NCBI GenBank assembly: GCA_955652795.1
Contig: CATPBQ010000096.1
Span: 1-7,689 of the forward strand
Length of the DNA: 7,689 bases
Direction of reading: 5' to 3'
From: an uncultured Steroidobacteraceae bacterium
GTDB lineage: Bacteria > Pseudomonadota > Gammaproteobacteria > Steroidobacterales > Steroidobacteraceae
The position numbers were made by a program, and so were the translations under genes. The notes under the pieces were generated by a model. The model saw only the letters and a list, made by a program, of their open reading frames with translations, made no database searches and had not been told where the DNA came from. Shown here piece after piece: positions 1 through 5,383 of the stretch; the stretch's first letter is position 1; each line of letters starts with the position of its first letter.

Positions 1-805
1 GCTCCAGGAGCTGACCCGTCTTGCCCCCGGGAGCGGCACACGCATCGAGCACGCGCATGCCACCGCGCACATCCAGCAGGGGCACCGCGAGCTGCGCGCC
101 CGCGTCCTGAACCGAGACGGTCCCTTCGGCAAAGCCGGGCAGGCGGCTTACGGGCATTGGGTGATTCAAAGTGACTGCGCATGGGGCCCACTGTATCGGA
201 TAGGCGCCAATCTCCGCTTCCGCCAGTTGGGCCACGTAGGCCCGCGCGGCCAGGCGCGAAGCATCCACGCGCACGGTCATGGGTGGATGGCCGTTGTTGG
301 CCGCCAGTATGGCCGGGCAGTGCTCGGGCCAGGCGGCCGTGATCTGCTCCACGAGCCAGGCTGGGTGTGCGGTGCGTGCCGGCAGCTGCGCATCCACGCG
401 GGCGAGGAGCGCCGCACGCTCGGCGACGAACCTTCGCAGCACCGCGTTGGCGAGTCCGGTGGCCCGTTGCGCGCCCAGCAGCCGCGCCGCATCGACCGCC
501 GCGTGCACGGTCACCTCCGCTACATTGCGCGAGTACTCGACCTGGTGGGCGGCAACCATCAGCAGCGCCCGGATGGGGCTCGCCACGCCGGACGGCTGCT
601 TGAGCAGCACATCGACCGCGGGGGCGAGCCGCAGGTACCAGCGCAGCGTTCCCAGCGCGATGGCGCGAACCGCCGCCCGGTCCGGGGCGTTCGCGAGGGG
701 GGCGAGCGCTGCGTCGGCCGAGTGGCCGTTCGAGATCACCTCATCGACCGCCCGCGCTGCCGCCGCCAGCGCCGGCGCGCCAGGCGCCCAGGACGTTCTA
801 ACCAA
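1..805 (-). CDS. rsmB: 16S rRNA (cytosine-967-C5) methyltransferase RsmB (Sun/Fmu), 3' part missing at window edge
   Basis: RsmB methylates C967 of 16S rRNA with S-adenosylmethionine during small-subunit assembly in the cytoplasm. About 268 codons are visible. Counting from a TTG at 805-803, residues about 10-140 look like the NusB-like RNA-binding domain, with the conserved GTLRWYLRL and LANAVLRRF segments. The Rossmann methyltransferase part begins near residue 150 and contains VSVQDAGAQLAVPLL and SAM-binding motif I DACAAPGGKT (from about residue 254), which ends at the window edge. The two catalytic-cysteine motifs lie outside, so an intact active site cannot be confirmed. Family proteins are about 430 residues. 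No in-frame ATG is near the expected start. The candidates are TTG at 805-803 (8-nt overlap with the fmt stop) and GTG at 829-827 (32-nt overlap), and neither has a clear Shine-Dalgarno, so translation is probably coupled to fmt. It is the third gene of def-fmt-rsmB. Family identity is firm and the start is uncertain. Confidence 0.95.
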   Translation of the reverse strand, partial: MVRTSWAPGAPALAAAARAVDEVISNGHSADAALAPLANAPDRAAVRAIALGTLRWYLRLAPAVDVLLKQPSGVASPIRALLMVAAHQVEYSRNVAEVTVHAAVDAARLLGAQRATGLANAVLRRFVAERAALLARVDAQLPARTAHPAWLVEQITAAWPEHCPAILAANNGHPPMTVRVDASRLAARAYVAQLAEAEIGAYPIQWAPCAVTLNHPMPVSRLPGFAEGTVSVQDAGAQLAVPLLDVRGGMRVLDACAAPGGKTGQLLE

Positions 806-1742
806 GCTGCCGCCCGGTGAGGGCCACACTATGCGAGTAATCGCGTACGGCGACCCGCCGGCGCCCAGGCCGCTGGACTTGCGTCACGCGCAGGTAGCCT
901 CGACCGCATCGTACGCGCATGAAATCATCATGTACGGCGATGATCACACCAGGATCGTCGCTTTTCTCGTCTTTTGCAGACTGGATCGCCGCGGGCTCCG
1001 CCTCCGCCGCCAGGATGCGCAGCGGCTCTCCGTCCAGCGCCGTTTCAGCCACGGGCCGGGGATTGAAGGCCCGGACCTGGCGCTCGATCTGGACAGCGTC
1101 GCGGCTCCAGTCGATCCGTGCCTCGGCCTTCCCGATCCTGGACGCGTACGTGACACCCTCGAGGGGCTGCGGGCTGGCCGTGAGCGTGCCGGCAGCCAGT
1201 CCCTCCAACGCCTCCAGGAGCGCCGCGGCGCCGAGGCTCGAGAGCGCTGGCTCGAGCGAGCCGCTGGTGTGGCTCGCGGAAATGGCGAGCCGCCGCTGCA
1301 GCAGCACGGGGCCTGTGTCCAGACCCGAGTCCATCTGCATGATCGTGACGCCGGTTTCGGTGTCGCCGGCCAGGATGGCTCGCTGGATGGGTGCCGCTCC
1401 GCGCCAGCGCGGCAGGAGGGACGCGTGAATGTTGATGCACCCCAGGGGCGCCAGTACCAGGACCTCGGGTGGCAGGATCAGTCCATAGGCCACGACGACC
1501 AGAACCTGTGCTCGCCAGGCCTCGAGCTGTGCGCGCGCGGCGGGGCTGGTGAGAGTCTGCGGTTGCGCCAGGGGCACCCTCGAGGCAAGCGCTGCGACCT
1601 TCACAGGGCTCGCGGCGAGTTTCTGGCCGCGCCCCCTGGGCCGATCCGGCTGCGTCAGGACCCCGACGACCTGGTGTTGAGCGAGCAGCGCCGCGAGGGC
1701 TGGCAGCGCGAAGTCAGGCGTGCCGGCAAAGGCGACGCGCAA
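798..1742 (-). CDS. fmt: Methionyl-tRNA formyltransferase
   Basis: Fmt transfers a formyl group from 10-formyltetrahydrofolate to Met-tRNA(fMet), which makes the initiator tRNA used in bacterial translation. From the TTG at 1742-1740 the protein has 314 residues, the usual family length, and begins MRVAFAGTPDFALPAL, the family's typical N-terminus. The stretch QPDRPRGRGQKLAASPVK follows around residue 32. The catalytic triad is complete: N104 and H106 in CINIHASLLP, followed by RWRGAAPIQ, and D142 in MDSGLDTGPVL. These match N106, H108 and D144 of the E. coli enzyme. The C-terminal tRNA-binding domain covers about residues 205-314. The reading frame stays open upstream to an ATG at 1907, but the extra 55 residues overlap def and have no family counterpart. 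A CTG at 1748-1746 overlapping the def stop is another possible start (316 residues). The TTG lies 2 nt after the def stop without a clear Shine-Dalgarno, so reinitiation after def is likely. Confidence 0.96.
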   Translation of the reverse strand: MRVAFAGTPDFALPALAALLAQHQVVGVLTQPDRPRGRGQKLAASPVKVAALASRVPLAQPQTLTSPAARAQLEAWRAQVLVVVAYGLILPPEVLVLAPLGCINIHASLLPRWRGAAPIQRAILAGDTETGVTIMQMDSGLDTGPVLLQRRLAISASHTSGSLEPALSSLGAAALLEALEGLAAGTLTASPQPLEGVTYASRIGKAEARIDWSRDAVQIERQVRAFNPRPVAETALDGEPLRILAAEAEPAAIQSAKDEKSDDPGVIIAVHDDFMRVRCGRGYLRVTQVQRPGRRRVAVRDYSHSVALTGRQLG

Positions 1743-1744
1743 CG

Positions 1745-2293
1745 TCAGTACGCGCGGCGCGCGCTGCCCGAGCTCGCCGCAGCAGCATGCGAGACGCGCT
1801 CCTTGCGCTCCTTCTCGAGCTTCTTGCGAATGCGCTCGCGCTTCAGATCCGACAGGTAGTCGACGAACAGCTTGCCGTCGAGGTGATCCATCTCGTGCTG
1901 GACACACACCGCCAGAATGTCGTCGTAATCGCGCTCGAACAGAGCGCCGCTGCGATCGTGCGCGCGCACGCGGATCTTCGCCGCGCGCATCACGTCATCG
2001 AAAATCCCCGGCACCGACAGACACCCTTCTTCGGTGTTCGCCTCTCCTTCGCGCGAGAGGATCTGCGGGTTGATGAGCACCAGCGGCTGGTTGTGCTCGG
2101 CGGACACGTCGATGACGATGACGCGCTGGTGGACATCGACCTGGGTCGCGGCAAGCCCGATGCCCGGAGCGGCGTACATGGTCTCGAGCAGGTCCTCGAC
2201 CAGCGCGCCGAGCGCCGCATCGAAGCGTGTCACCGGCTGCGCGCGGGTGCGCAACCGGGGGTCGGGGAACTCGAGGATCGCTCTTAAGGCCAT
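1745..2293 (-). CDS. def: Peptide deformylase
   Basis: Def is a metal-dependent (Fe2+) hydrolase that removes the formyl group from the N-terminal Met of nascent proteins at the ribosome. The 182-residue product carries all three family motifs: GIGLAATQ (about 44-51), EEGCLSVPG with metal ligand C91, and QHEMDHLDG with H133, catalytic E134 and H137. These correspond to C90, H132, E133 and H136 in E. coli. The N-terminus MALRAILEFPDPRLR fits the family. The C-terminal tail from about residue 150 is strongly charged (KRERIRKKLEKERKER) and ends in an Ala/Ser-rich stretch, longer than strictly needed for catalysis. The ATG at 2293-2291 is chosen over one four codons upstream (2305-2303) because a GAGG Shine-Dalgarno lies 6 nt before it, while the upstream ATG has none. 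It is first in the def-fmt-rsmB operon and divergent from the LysM gene. It is not the fmt-rsmB operon's only possible entry point, but no other promoter was seen. Confidence 0.98.
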   Translation of the reverse strand: MALRAILEFPDPRLRTRAQPVTRFDAALGALVEDLLETMYAAPGIGLAATQVDVHQRVIVIDVSAEHNQPLVLINPQILSREGEANTEEGCLSVPGIFDDVMRAAKIRVRAHDRSGALFERDYDDILAVCVQHEMDHLDGKLFVDYLSDLKRERIRKKLEKERKERVSHAAAASSGSARRAY

Positions 2294-2299
2294 GGCTTG

Positions 2300-2303
2300 C
2301 CTC
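2300..2303 (-). promoter_or_regulatory. Ribosome binding site of def
   Basis: On the minus strand GAGG (2303-2300) stands 6 nt before the ATG at 2293-2291. It overlaps the alternative upstream ATG at 2305-2303, which itself is preceded only by CCCCCAT. This decides the start of def in favour of the downstream ATG. Confidence 0.7.
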
Positions 2304-2309
2304 ATATGG

Positions 2310-2323
2310 GGGCGGAGCCGCCC
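2310..2323 (-). repeat. GC-rich inverted repeat in the def leader
   Basis: The minus strand reads GGGCGG-CT-CCGCCC, a 6-bp inverted repeat around 2 nt (realistically a 5-bp stem with a 4-nt loop). It lies 6 nt upstream of the def Shine-Dalgarno and inside the predicted def mRNA leader. A hairpin here could affect ribosome access. There is no T tract after it, so it does not look like a terminator. In GC-rich DNA such a repeat can occur by chance. Confidence 0.45.
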
Positions 2324-2377
2324 GTGATCCAGCGCACAAACTCGACATTAATTCGCATGCCGAGGGGGCACCATGCC

Positions 2378-2386
2378 AGTATAACA
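2378..2386 (-). promoter_or_regulatory. Putative extended -10 promoter element for def-fmt-rsmB
   Basis: The minus strand reads TGTTATACT, a TGn extension plus TATACT (5 of 6 matches to TATAAT). With a 17-nt spacer the -35 position reads CCTGCG, which is poor, but extended -10 promoters tolerate weak -35 boxes. Predicted transcription would begin near 2371 and give a leader of about 78 nt to the def ATG. Confidence 0.42.
2380..2385 (+). promoter_or_regulatory. Putative -10 element for the LysM-dprA-smg operon
   Basis: TATAAC on the plus strand is a plausible -10 hexamer, with predicted start near 2392 and a leader of about 50 nt. The matching -35 position (about 2357-2362, ATGCCG) is poor. 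The hexamer shares four bases with the minus-strand -10 candidate. Support is the hexamer and its placement only. Confidence 0.28.
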
Positions 2387-2429
2387 ACTAGAATCTCGGG
2401 CGCAGGTCGTGGGGTCCACCTCGCGCAAT

Positions 2430-2435
2430 GAGGAG
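2430..2435 (+). promoter_or_regulatory. Ribosome binding site of the LysM-domain gene
   Basis: GAGGAG lies 6 nt before the ATG at 2442. The frame is also open from an ATG-less region and a GTG-like upstream position near 2409, but only the ATG at 2442 has a strong Shine-Dalgarno and puts a signal peptide at the N-terminus, so it is taken as the start. Confidence 0.75.
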
Positions 2436-2441
2436 TGGAGG

Positions 2442-3686
2442 ATGGTCTCGAATCAAGTACTTGGAGCTCGCCTCGCGGCGGGCTTGCTGATCGTTGCGAT
2501 CGCGGTTTGCGGGTGCTCGCATCTGCGGCACACGGACGCAGGCGCCTCCGCGCCCGCGCCCGTGACTGCAGCCTCGGGCGACGCGCGCGCCGTCCCCGCC
2601 GAGCCGCAGATGACGGCGACGGAAGCCGCCATCAGCGCCGCGGGCGCCAGCGCGGCCGCTCCGGCTGCGCCGCCCGCGCAGACCCGCGCCGTGGTCAACC
2701 CGAGCGCGCCGAAGCACTACACGGTCAAACGCGGCGACACGCTCTGGGGCATCGCGTCGATGTACCTGCGCGATCCGTGGTTGTGGCCCGAGGTGTGGAT
2801 CATCAATCCCCAGATCCCCAATCCCCACCTCATTTATCCGGGCGACAAGCTGGCGCTGGCGTATGGCGCCGACGGCCGGCCGCAGGTGAGCGTCGAGCAG
2901 GCCGGGGCCGTGCGCCTGGATCCGCGCCTGCGCAGCGCGGCGCTCGACAGCGCCATTCCGACCATTCCCTATTCGGCCATCGCCGCGTTTCTGTCGCGGC
3001 CGACGGTCATGACCACCGATGACATCCGCCACGCGCCCTATGTGCTCGCGTTCCGCGACCGGCACGAGATCGCCGGCTCGGGCATCGAAGTCTACGTGCG
3101 CAACCTTGCGGCTGCGGAGAATGCCCGCTTCGCCATCGTGCACGTCGGAGATGCGCTGCGCGATCCGGATGACGGCAAGGTGGTCGGCTACGTGGGAATC
3201 TACACGGCCACCGCGCTGGTGCAGCGCCCGGGAGATCCCGCCAAGGCGCTGCTGATCGACCCGGCGCGCGAGACGCTGCGCGGCGACCGCTTGTTATCCG
3301 CCGACGCCAGCGAGACCCCGATCACCTTCGCGCTGCGTGCGCCCGCGAGCGACGTGCACGGCCGTATCATCGACGTGGTCGGCGGCACCGAACTTGCCGG
3401 GCAGTACGCCGTGGTCGTCATCAACCGCGGCAAGCGTCACGGGCTCGAGCCCGGCAACGTGCTCGCCATCGACCAGGCGGGGGATGTGGTGCGCGACCTG
3501 TACCGCGGCGGCCAGCGCATCGGCTCGAGCAGCGCGCTGGGCAGCTCGTTCGCTCCCAAGGTGAGACTGCCGGACGAGCGCAGCGGGACGCTGCTGGTGT
3601 TCAAGGTGTTCGATCGCGTGAGCTTCGGGCTGATCGTCGGCGCCTCCGACACCATTCACACCGCCGACGTGGTGCGTAACCCCTGA
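2442..3686 (+). CDS. tsaP: LysM-domain secreted protein/lipoprotein, probable TsaP-like secretin anchor
   Basis: The 414-residue product starts with a signal sequence: a short N-region with R10, then a hydrophobic core LAAGLLIVAIAV. It ends in VCGC, a lipobox-like motif with possible lipidated C25 (C23 is less suitable). An Ala/Pro-rich linker (about 34-92) follows. One LysM peptidoglycan-binding domain (about 93-139) runs from HYTVKRGDTLWGIA to IYPGDKLAL. The rest is conserved-looking, with GQYAVVVINRGKRHGLEPGN (about 320-339), which resembles the FlgT-like C-terminal domain, and a closing FKVFDRVSFGLIV...VVRNP segment. From memory, the LysM gene between def-fmt-rsmB and dprA in Pseudomonas (PA0020) is TsaP, which fixes the PilQ secretin of type IV pili to peptidoglycan. 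The family assignment to TsaP is inference from domain order and synteny, while LysM and export are seen directly. It could instead be a general LysM envelope protein. The dprA start follows 13 nt after the stop. Confidence 0.82.
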   Translation: MVSNQVLGARLAAGLLIVAIAVCGCSHLRHTDAGASAPAPVTAASGDARAVPAEPQMTATEAAISAAGASAAAPAAPPAQTRAVVNPSAPKHYTVKRGDTLWGIASMYLRDPWLWPEVWIINPQIPNPHLIYPGDKLALAYGADGRPQVSVEQAGAVRLDPRLRSAALDSAIPTIPYSAIAAFLSRPTVMTTDDIRHAPYVLAFRDRHEIAGSGIEVYVRNLAAAENARFAIVHVGDALRDPDDGKVVGYVGIYTATALVQRPGDPAKALLIDPARETLRGDRLLSADASETPITFALRAPASDVHGRIIDVVGGTELAGQYAVVVINRGKRHGLEPGNVLAIDQAGDVVRDLYRGGQRIGSSSALGSSFAPKVRLPDERSGTLLVFKVFDRVSFGLIVGASDTIHTADVVRNP

Positions 3687-3699
3687 CTGCCTTTCCTTT

Positions 3700-4803
3700 A
3701 TGCTCGCGCGCATGGATGCAATCCGTGCGCGCGCGCTGTTGGCGCGGGTCCCCGGGCTCAACGCCGAGCACCTTCGAGCCCTGATTGCCGCGGCGGGCGG
3801 CGAGCCGGCACGCGCGGCGGAGCCTCGCACGGCTCGCGACGTGCAGCTGCCCGCCGGCGCGCGCAGCTTCCTCGCGGCTCCCGATGAGCCGGCTCTGCAG
3901 GCGGATCTCGCCTGGCTCGCCGCGAGCGGCGCGCACATCATTCTGTGCACCGACCCGGACTATCCGCCGCTGCTCGGGGAAACTGTCGGGGCGCCCGCGG
4001 CTCTCTACCTGCTCGGATCCGCGCAAGTGCTGGCGTCGCCGCAGCTCGCCATGGTCGGCTCGCGCAACTCCACGCCCAGTGGACAGGAGACGGCGCGCGC
4101 GTTCGCGGCGTGGTTTGCGCGCGCGGGGCTCACGGTGACCAGCGGGCTGGCGGTGGGTATCGATGCCGCCAGCCACGAAGGAGCGCTGTCGGTCGAGGGC
4201 CTCACGGTGGCCGTGTGCGGCACCGGTCTCGATCGTGTCTACCCTGCCGAACACGTGCGTCTTGCCGGGCGCATCCGCGTGCGTGGTGCGCTGGTGTCGG
4301 AGTTCCCGCCGCGCACCGCGCCCCTGCGCCAGCACTTCCCGCGGCGCAACCGCATCATCAGCGGCCTGGCGCTCGGCACGCTCGTGGTCGAGGCGGCACG
4401 CCATAGCGGCTCGCTCATCACCGCGCGGCTCGCGGCGGAACAGGGACGCGAAGTGTTTGCCATCCCGGGCTCCATCCACAGTCCGGTCTCGCGGGGTTGC
4501 CACCAACTCATACGCGACGGCGCGAAGCTGGTGGAGGAAGCCGCCGACGTTCTGGCGGAGCTGCGGATTTCGGTTCCGAAAGAAACACTTACGGGCGCGC
4601 GCAGTGACCTCCAGAAGCCGCCGGCATTGGACAAGGAGTATGAAATGCTGTTAGATGCGGTCGGCTTTGAACCGGCGACCATTGATGTTCTCGTCGCACG
4701 CACGCGCTTAGCCCCCGAGTCAGTTGCCTCGATGCTGCTGATACTCGAGCTCCAGGGGCGTGTGGCGGCGCTTCCGGGCGGCCGCTATGGCCGATTACCT
4801 TGA
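3700..4803 (+). CDS. dprA: DNA-processing protein DprA (Smf)
   Basis: DprA binds incoming single-stranded DNA during natural transformation, protects it and loads RecA; it acts in the cytoplasm. The 367-residue product has an N-terminal helical region (about 5-75). The Rossmann-like domain follows with VGSRNSTPSG (119-128), SGLAVGIDAASHEGAL (148-163), GTGLDRVYP (174-182), FPRRNRIISGL (213-223), SGSLITARLAAEQGR (236-250) and IRDGAKLVEEAADVL. A DprA winged-helix domain occupies about 310-367. Length and motifs are those of a complete gammaproteobacterial DprA. The usual SExPPG motif reads SEFPPR here. The start is either ATG 3700 or ATG 3712; neither has a Shine-Dalgarno (upstream is CTTTCCTTT), so coupling to the gene above is likely. 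The end of the gene, about 4561-4740, is visibly less GC-rich than the rest and uses codons rare elsewhere in the window. smg starts immediately after the stop. Confidence 0.97.
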   Translation: MLARMDAIRARALLARVPGLNAEHLRALIAAAGGEPARAAEPRTARDVQLPAGARSFLAAPDEPALQADLAWLAASGAHIILCTDPDYPPLLGETVGAPAALYLLGSAQVLASPQLAMVGSRNSTPSGQETARAFAAWFARAGLTVTSGLAVGIDAASHEGALSVEGLTVAVCGTGLDRVYPAEHVRLAGRIRVRGALVSEFPPRTAPLRQHFPRRNRIISGLALGTLVVEAARHSGSLITARLAAEQGREVFAIPGSIHSPVSRGCHQLIRDGAKLVEEAADVLAELRISVPKETLTGARSDLQKPPALDKEYEMLLDAVGFEPATIDVLVARTRLAPESVASMLLILELQGRVAALPGGRYGRLP

Positions 4804-5298
4804 ATGATGACTGGCAGCGTTCTCGACATCCTGATCTACGTCTTCGACCGGTACATGCTCGAGGAGACTCCGCAAGTGCCTGAGCGCGAGCAGCTCGCTC
4901 GCGATCTGGAACGGGCGGGCTTCGGGCGCACCAACGTCGAGCGGGCGCTGGACTGGCTCACCGAACTTGCCTTCGGACACCAGCGGCCACCCCTGCCCGC
5001 AGCAAGGCGCGACGGCGCCGCGCACCGCGGCGTGCGGGTTTTCGCCGACAGTGAGCTGGTGCGCCTGTCGCCGGAGTGCCGCGGGCTGTTGCTGACGCTG
5101 GAACGCGCGCGTGTCATCACGCCGCAACAGCGCGAGATCGTGATCGAACGCATGCTGGCGCTGGAAGCCGACGAGCCCGACACCGAGCAGCTGAAGTGGG
5201 TCGTGCTCATGGTGCTCTCGAGTCAGCCGGGACAGGAGCTGGCCGTCGAGCGGCTCGGCGGCCTGGTGGCGGAACTGCGCACCAATGCTCCGCATTGA
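4804..5298 (+). CDS. smg: Smg protein (DUF494 family)
   Basis: A 164-residue cytoplasmic protein of the Smg/DUF494 family, whose biochemical role is not established. Its gene is commonly found directly after dprA/smf and before topA in gammaproteobacteria. Matches to the remembered E. coli Smg are clear: an N-terminal LDILIYVFDRYM segment, RDLERAGFGRTNVERALDWL, SPECRGLLLTLE, REIVIERMLALE and LKWVVLMVLSSQPG. The family is about 157 residues, so this copy is full length. Nothing enzymatic is visible: there are no catalytic motifs and no signal peptide or membrane segment, and the protein is mostly helical and acidic. The dprA stop abuts two consecutive ATGs (4804 and 4807); either can be the start and both give essentially the same product. 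No strong Shine-Dalgarno was seen, in keeping with translational coupling to dprA. Confidence 0.94.
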   Translation: MMTGSVLDILIYVFDRYMLEETPQVPEREQLARDLERAGFGRTNVERALDWLTELAFGHQRPPLPAARRDGAAHRGVRVFADSELVRLSPECRGLLLTLERARVITPQQREIVIERMLALEADEPDTEQLKWVVLMVLSSQPGQELAVERLGGLVAELRTNAPH

Positions 5299-5330
5299 GC
5301 GCGCCACTGCAGCAGCAGCTGAGGTCAGGT

Positions 5331-5352
5331 CCGCGGCTCGTCCGCGGTTTTT
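5331..5352 (+). terminator. Intrinsic terminator after smg
   Basis: CCGCGG (5331-5336), loop CTCGT, CCGCGG (5342-5347), then TTTTT (5348-5352). The 6-bp all-GC stem followed at once by a T run is the classic Rho-independent form. It lies 33 nt after the smg stop and should end or attenuate the LysM-dprA-smg transcript before topA. Confidence 0.72.
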
Positions 5353-5358
5353 CGTCTT

Positions 5359-5374
5359 AGGCTTGAGCCTTTTT
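5359..5374 (+). terminator. Second terminator-like hairpin just upstream of topA
   Basis: AGGC (5359-5362), loop TTGA, GCCT (5367-5370), with T continuing through 5374. The stem is short (4 bp, or 5 bp with a strained 2-nt loop), so it is weaker than the preceding one. It ends 9 nt before the topA ATG and may be a back-up terminator, or a leader hairpin near the topA ribosome binding site. Confidence 0.42.
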
Positions 5375-5383
5375 CCGTAAGCC

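Larger units (their letters stand above)
2294..2441. promoter_or_regulatory. Divergent intergenic region between def and the LysM gene
   Basis: This 148-nt spacer separates the two divergent operons and must hold promoters for both unless transcription reads in from elsewhere. It contains a comparatively A/T-rich core (about 2338-2394), overlapping -10-like elements near 2378-2385, a GC inverted repeat near 2310-2323, and two copies of ATGCC 16 bp apart (2357 and 2373). No gene-length reading frame of its own was recognised. Confidence 0.7.

Noticed and set aside
161..820. Plus-strand open frame of 219 codons opposite rsmB
   Set aside because: Arg/Gly/His-rich translation typical of a shadow frame; it lies wholly over the NusB-like and methyltransferase coding region of rsmB on the other strand.
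279..1859. Long plus-strand open frame (526 codons) opposite rsmB and fmt
   Set aside because: It is antisense to two firmly identified genes, crosses the gene boundary, and its translation is low-complexity Arg/Ala/Ser without any family motif. GC-rich DNA routinely leaves such frames open.
1743..1907. 55-residue N-terminal extension of fmt from the ATG at 1907
   Set aside because: It lies entirely within def, is not like any Fmt N-terminus, and the TTG start gives the normal family length and N-terminus.
2342..2347. TCGACA as a -35 box for the LysM gene
   Set aside because: It is close to TTGACA, but 17 nt downstream there is only a G-rich stretch, and the distance to the TATAAC hexamer is far too long.
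2388..3143. Minus-strand open frame of 251 codons across the 5' half of the LysM gene
   Set aside because: It is opposite a gene with signal peptide, LysM domain and a strong ribosome binding site; the translation has no family features.
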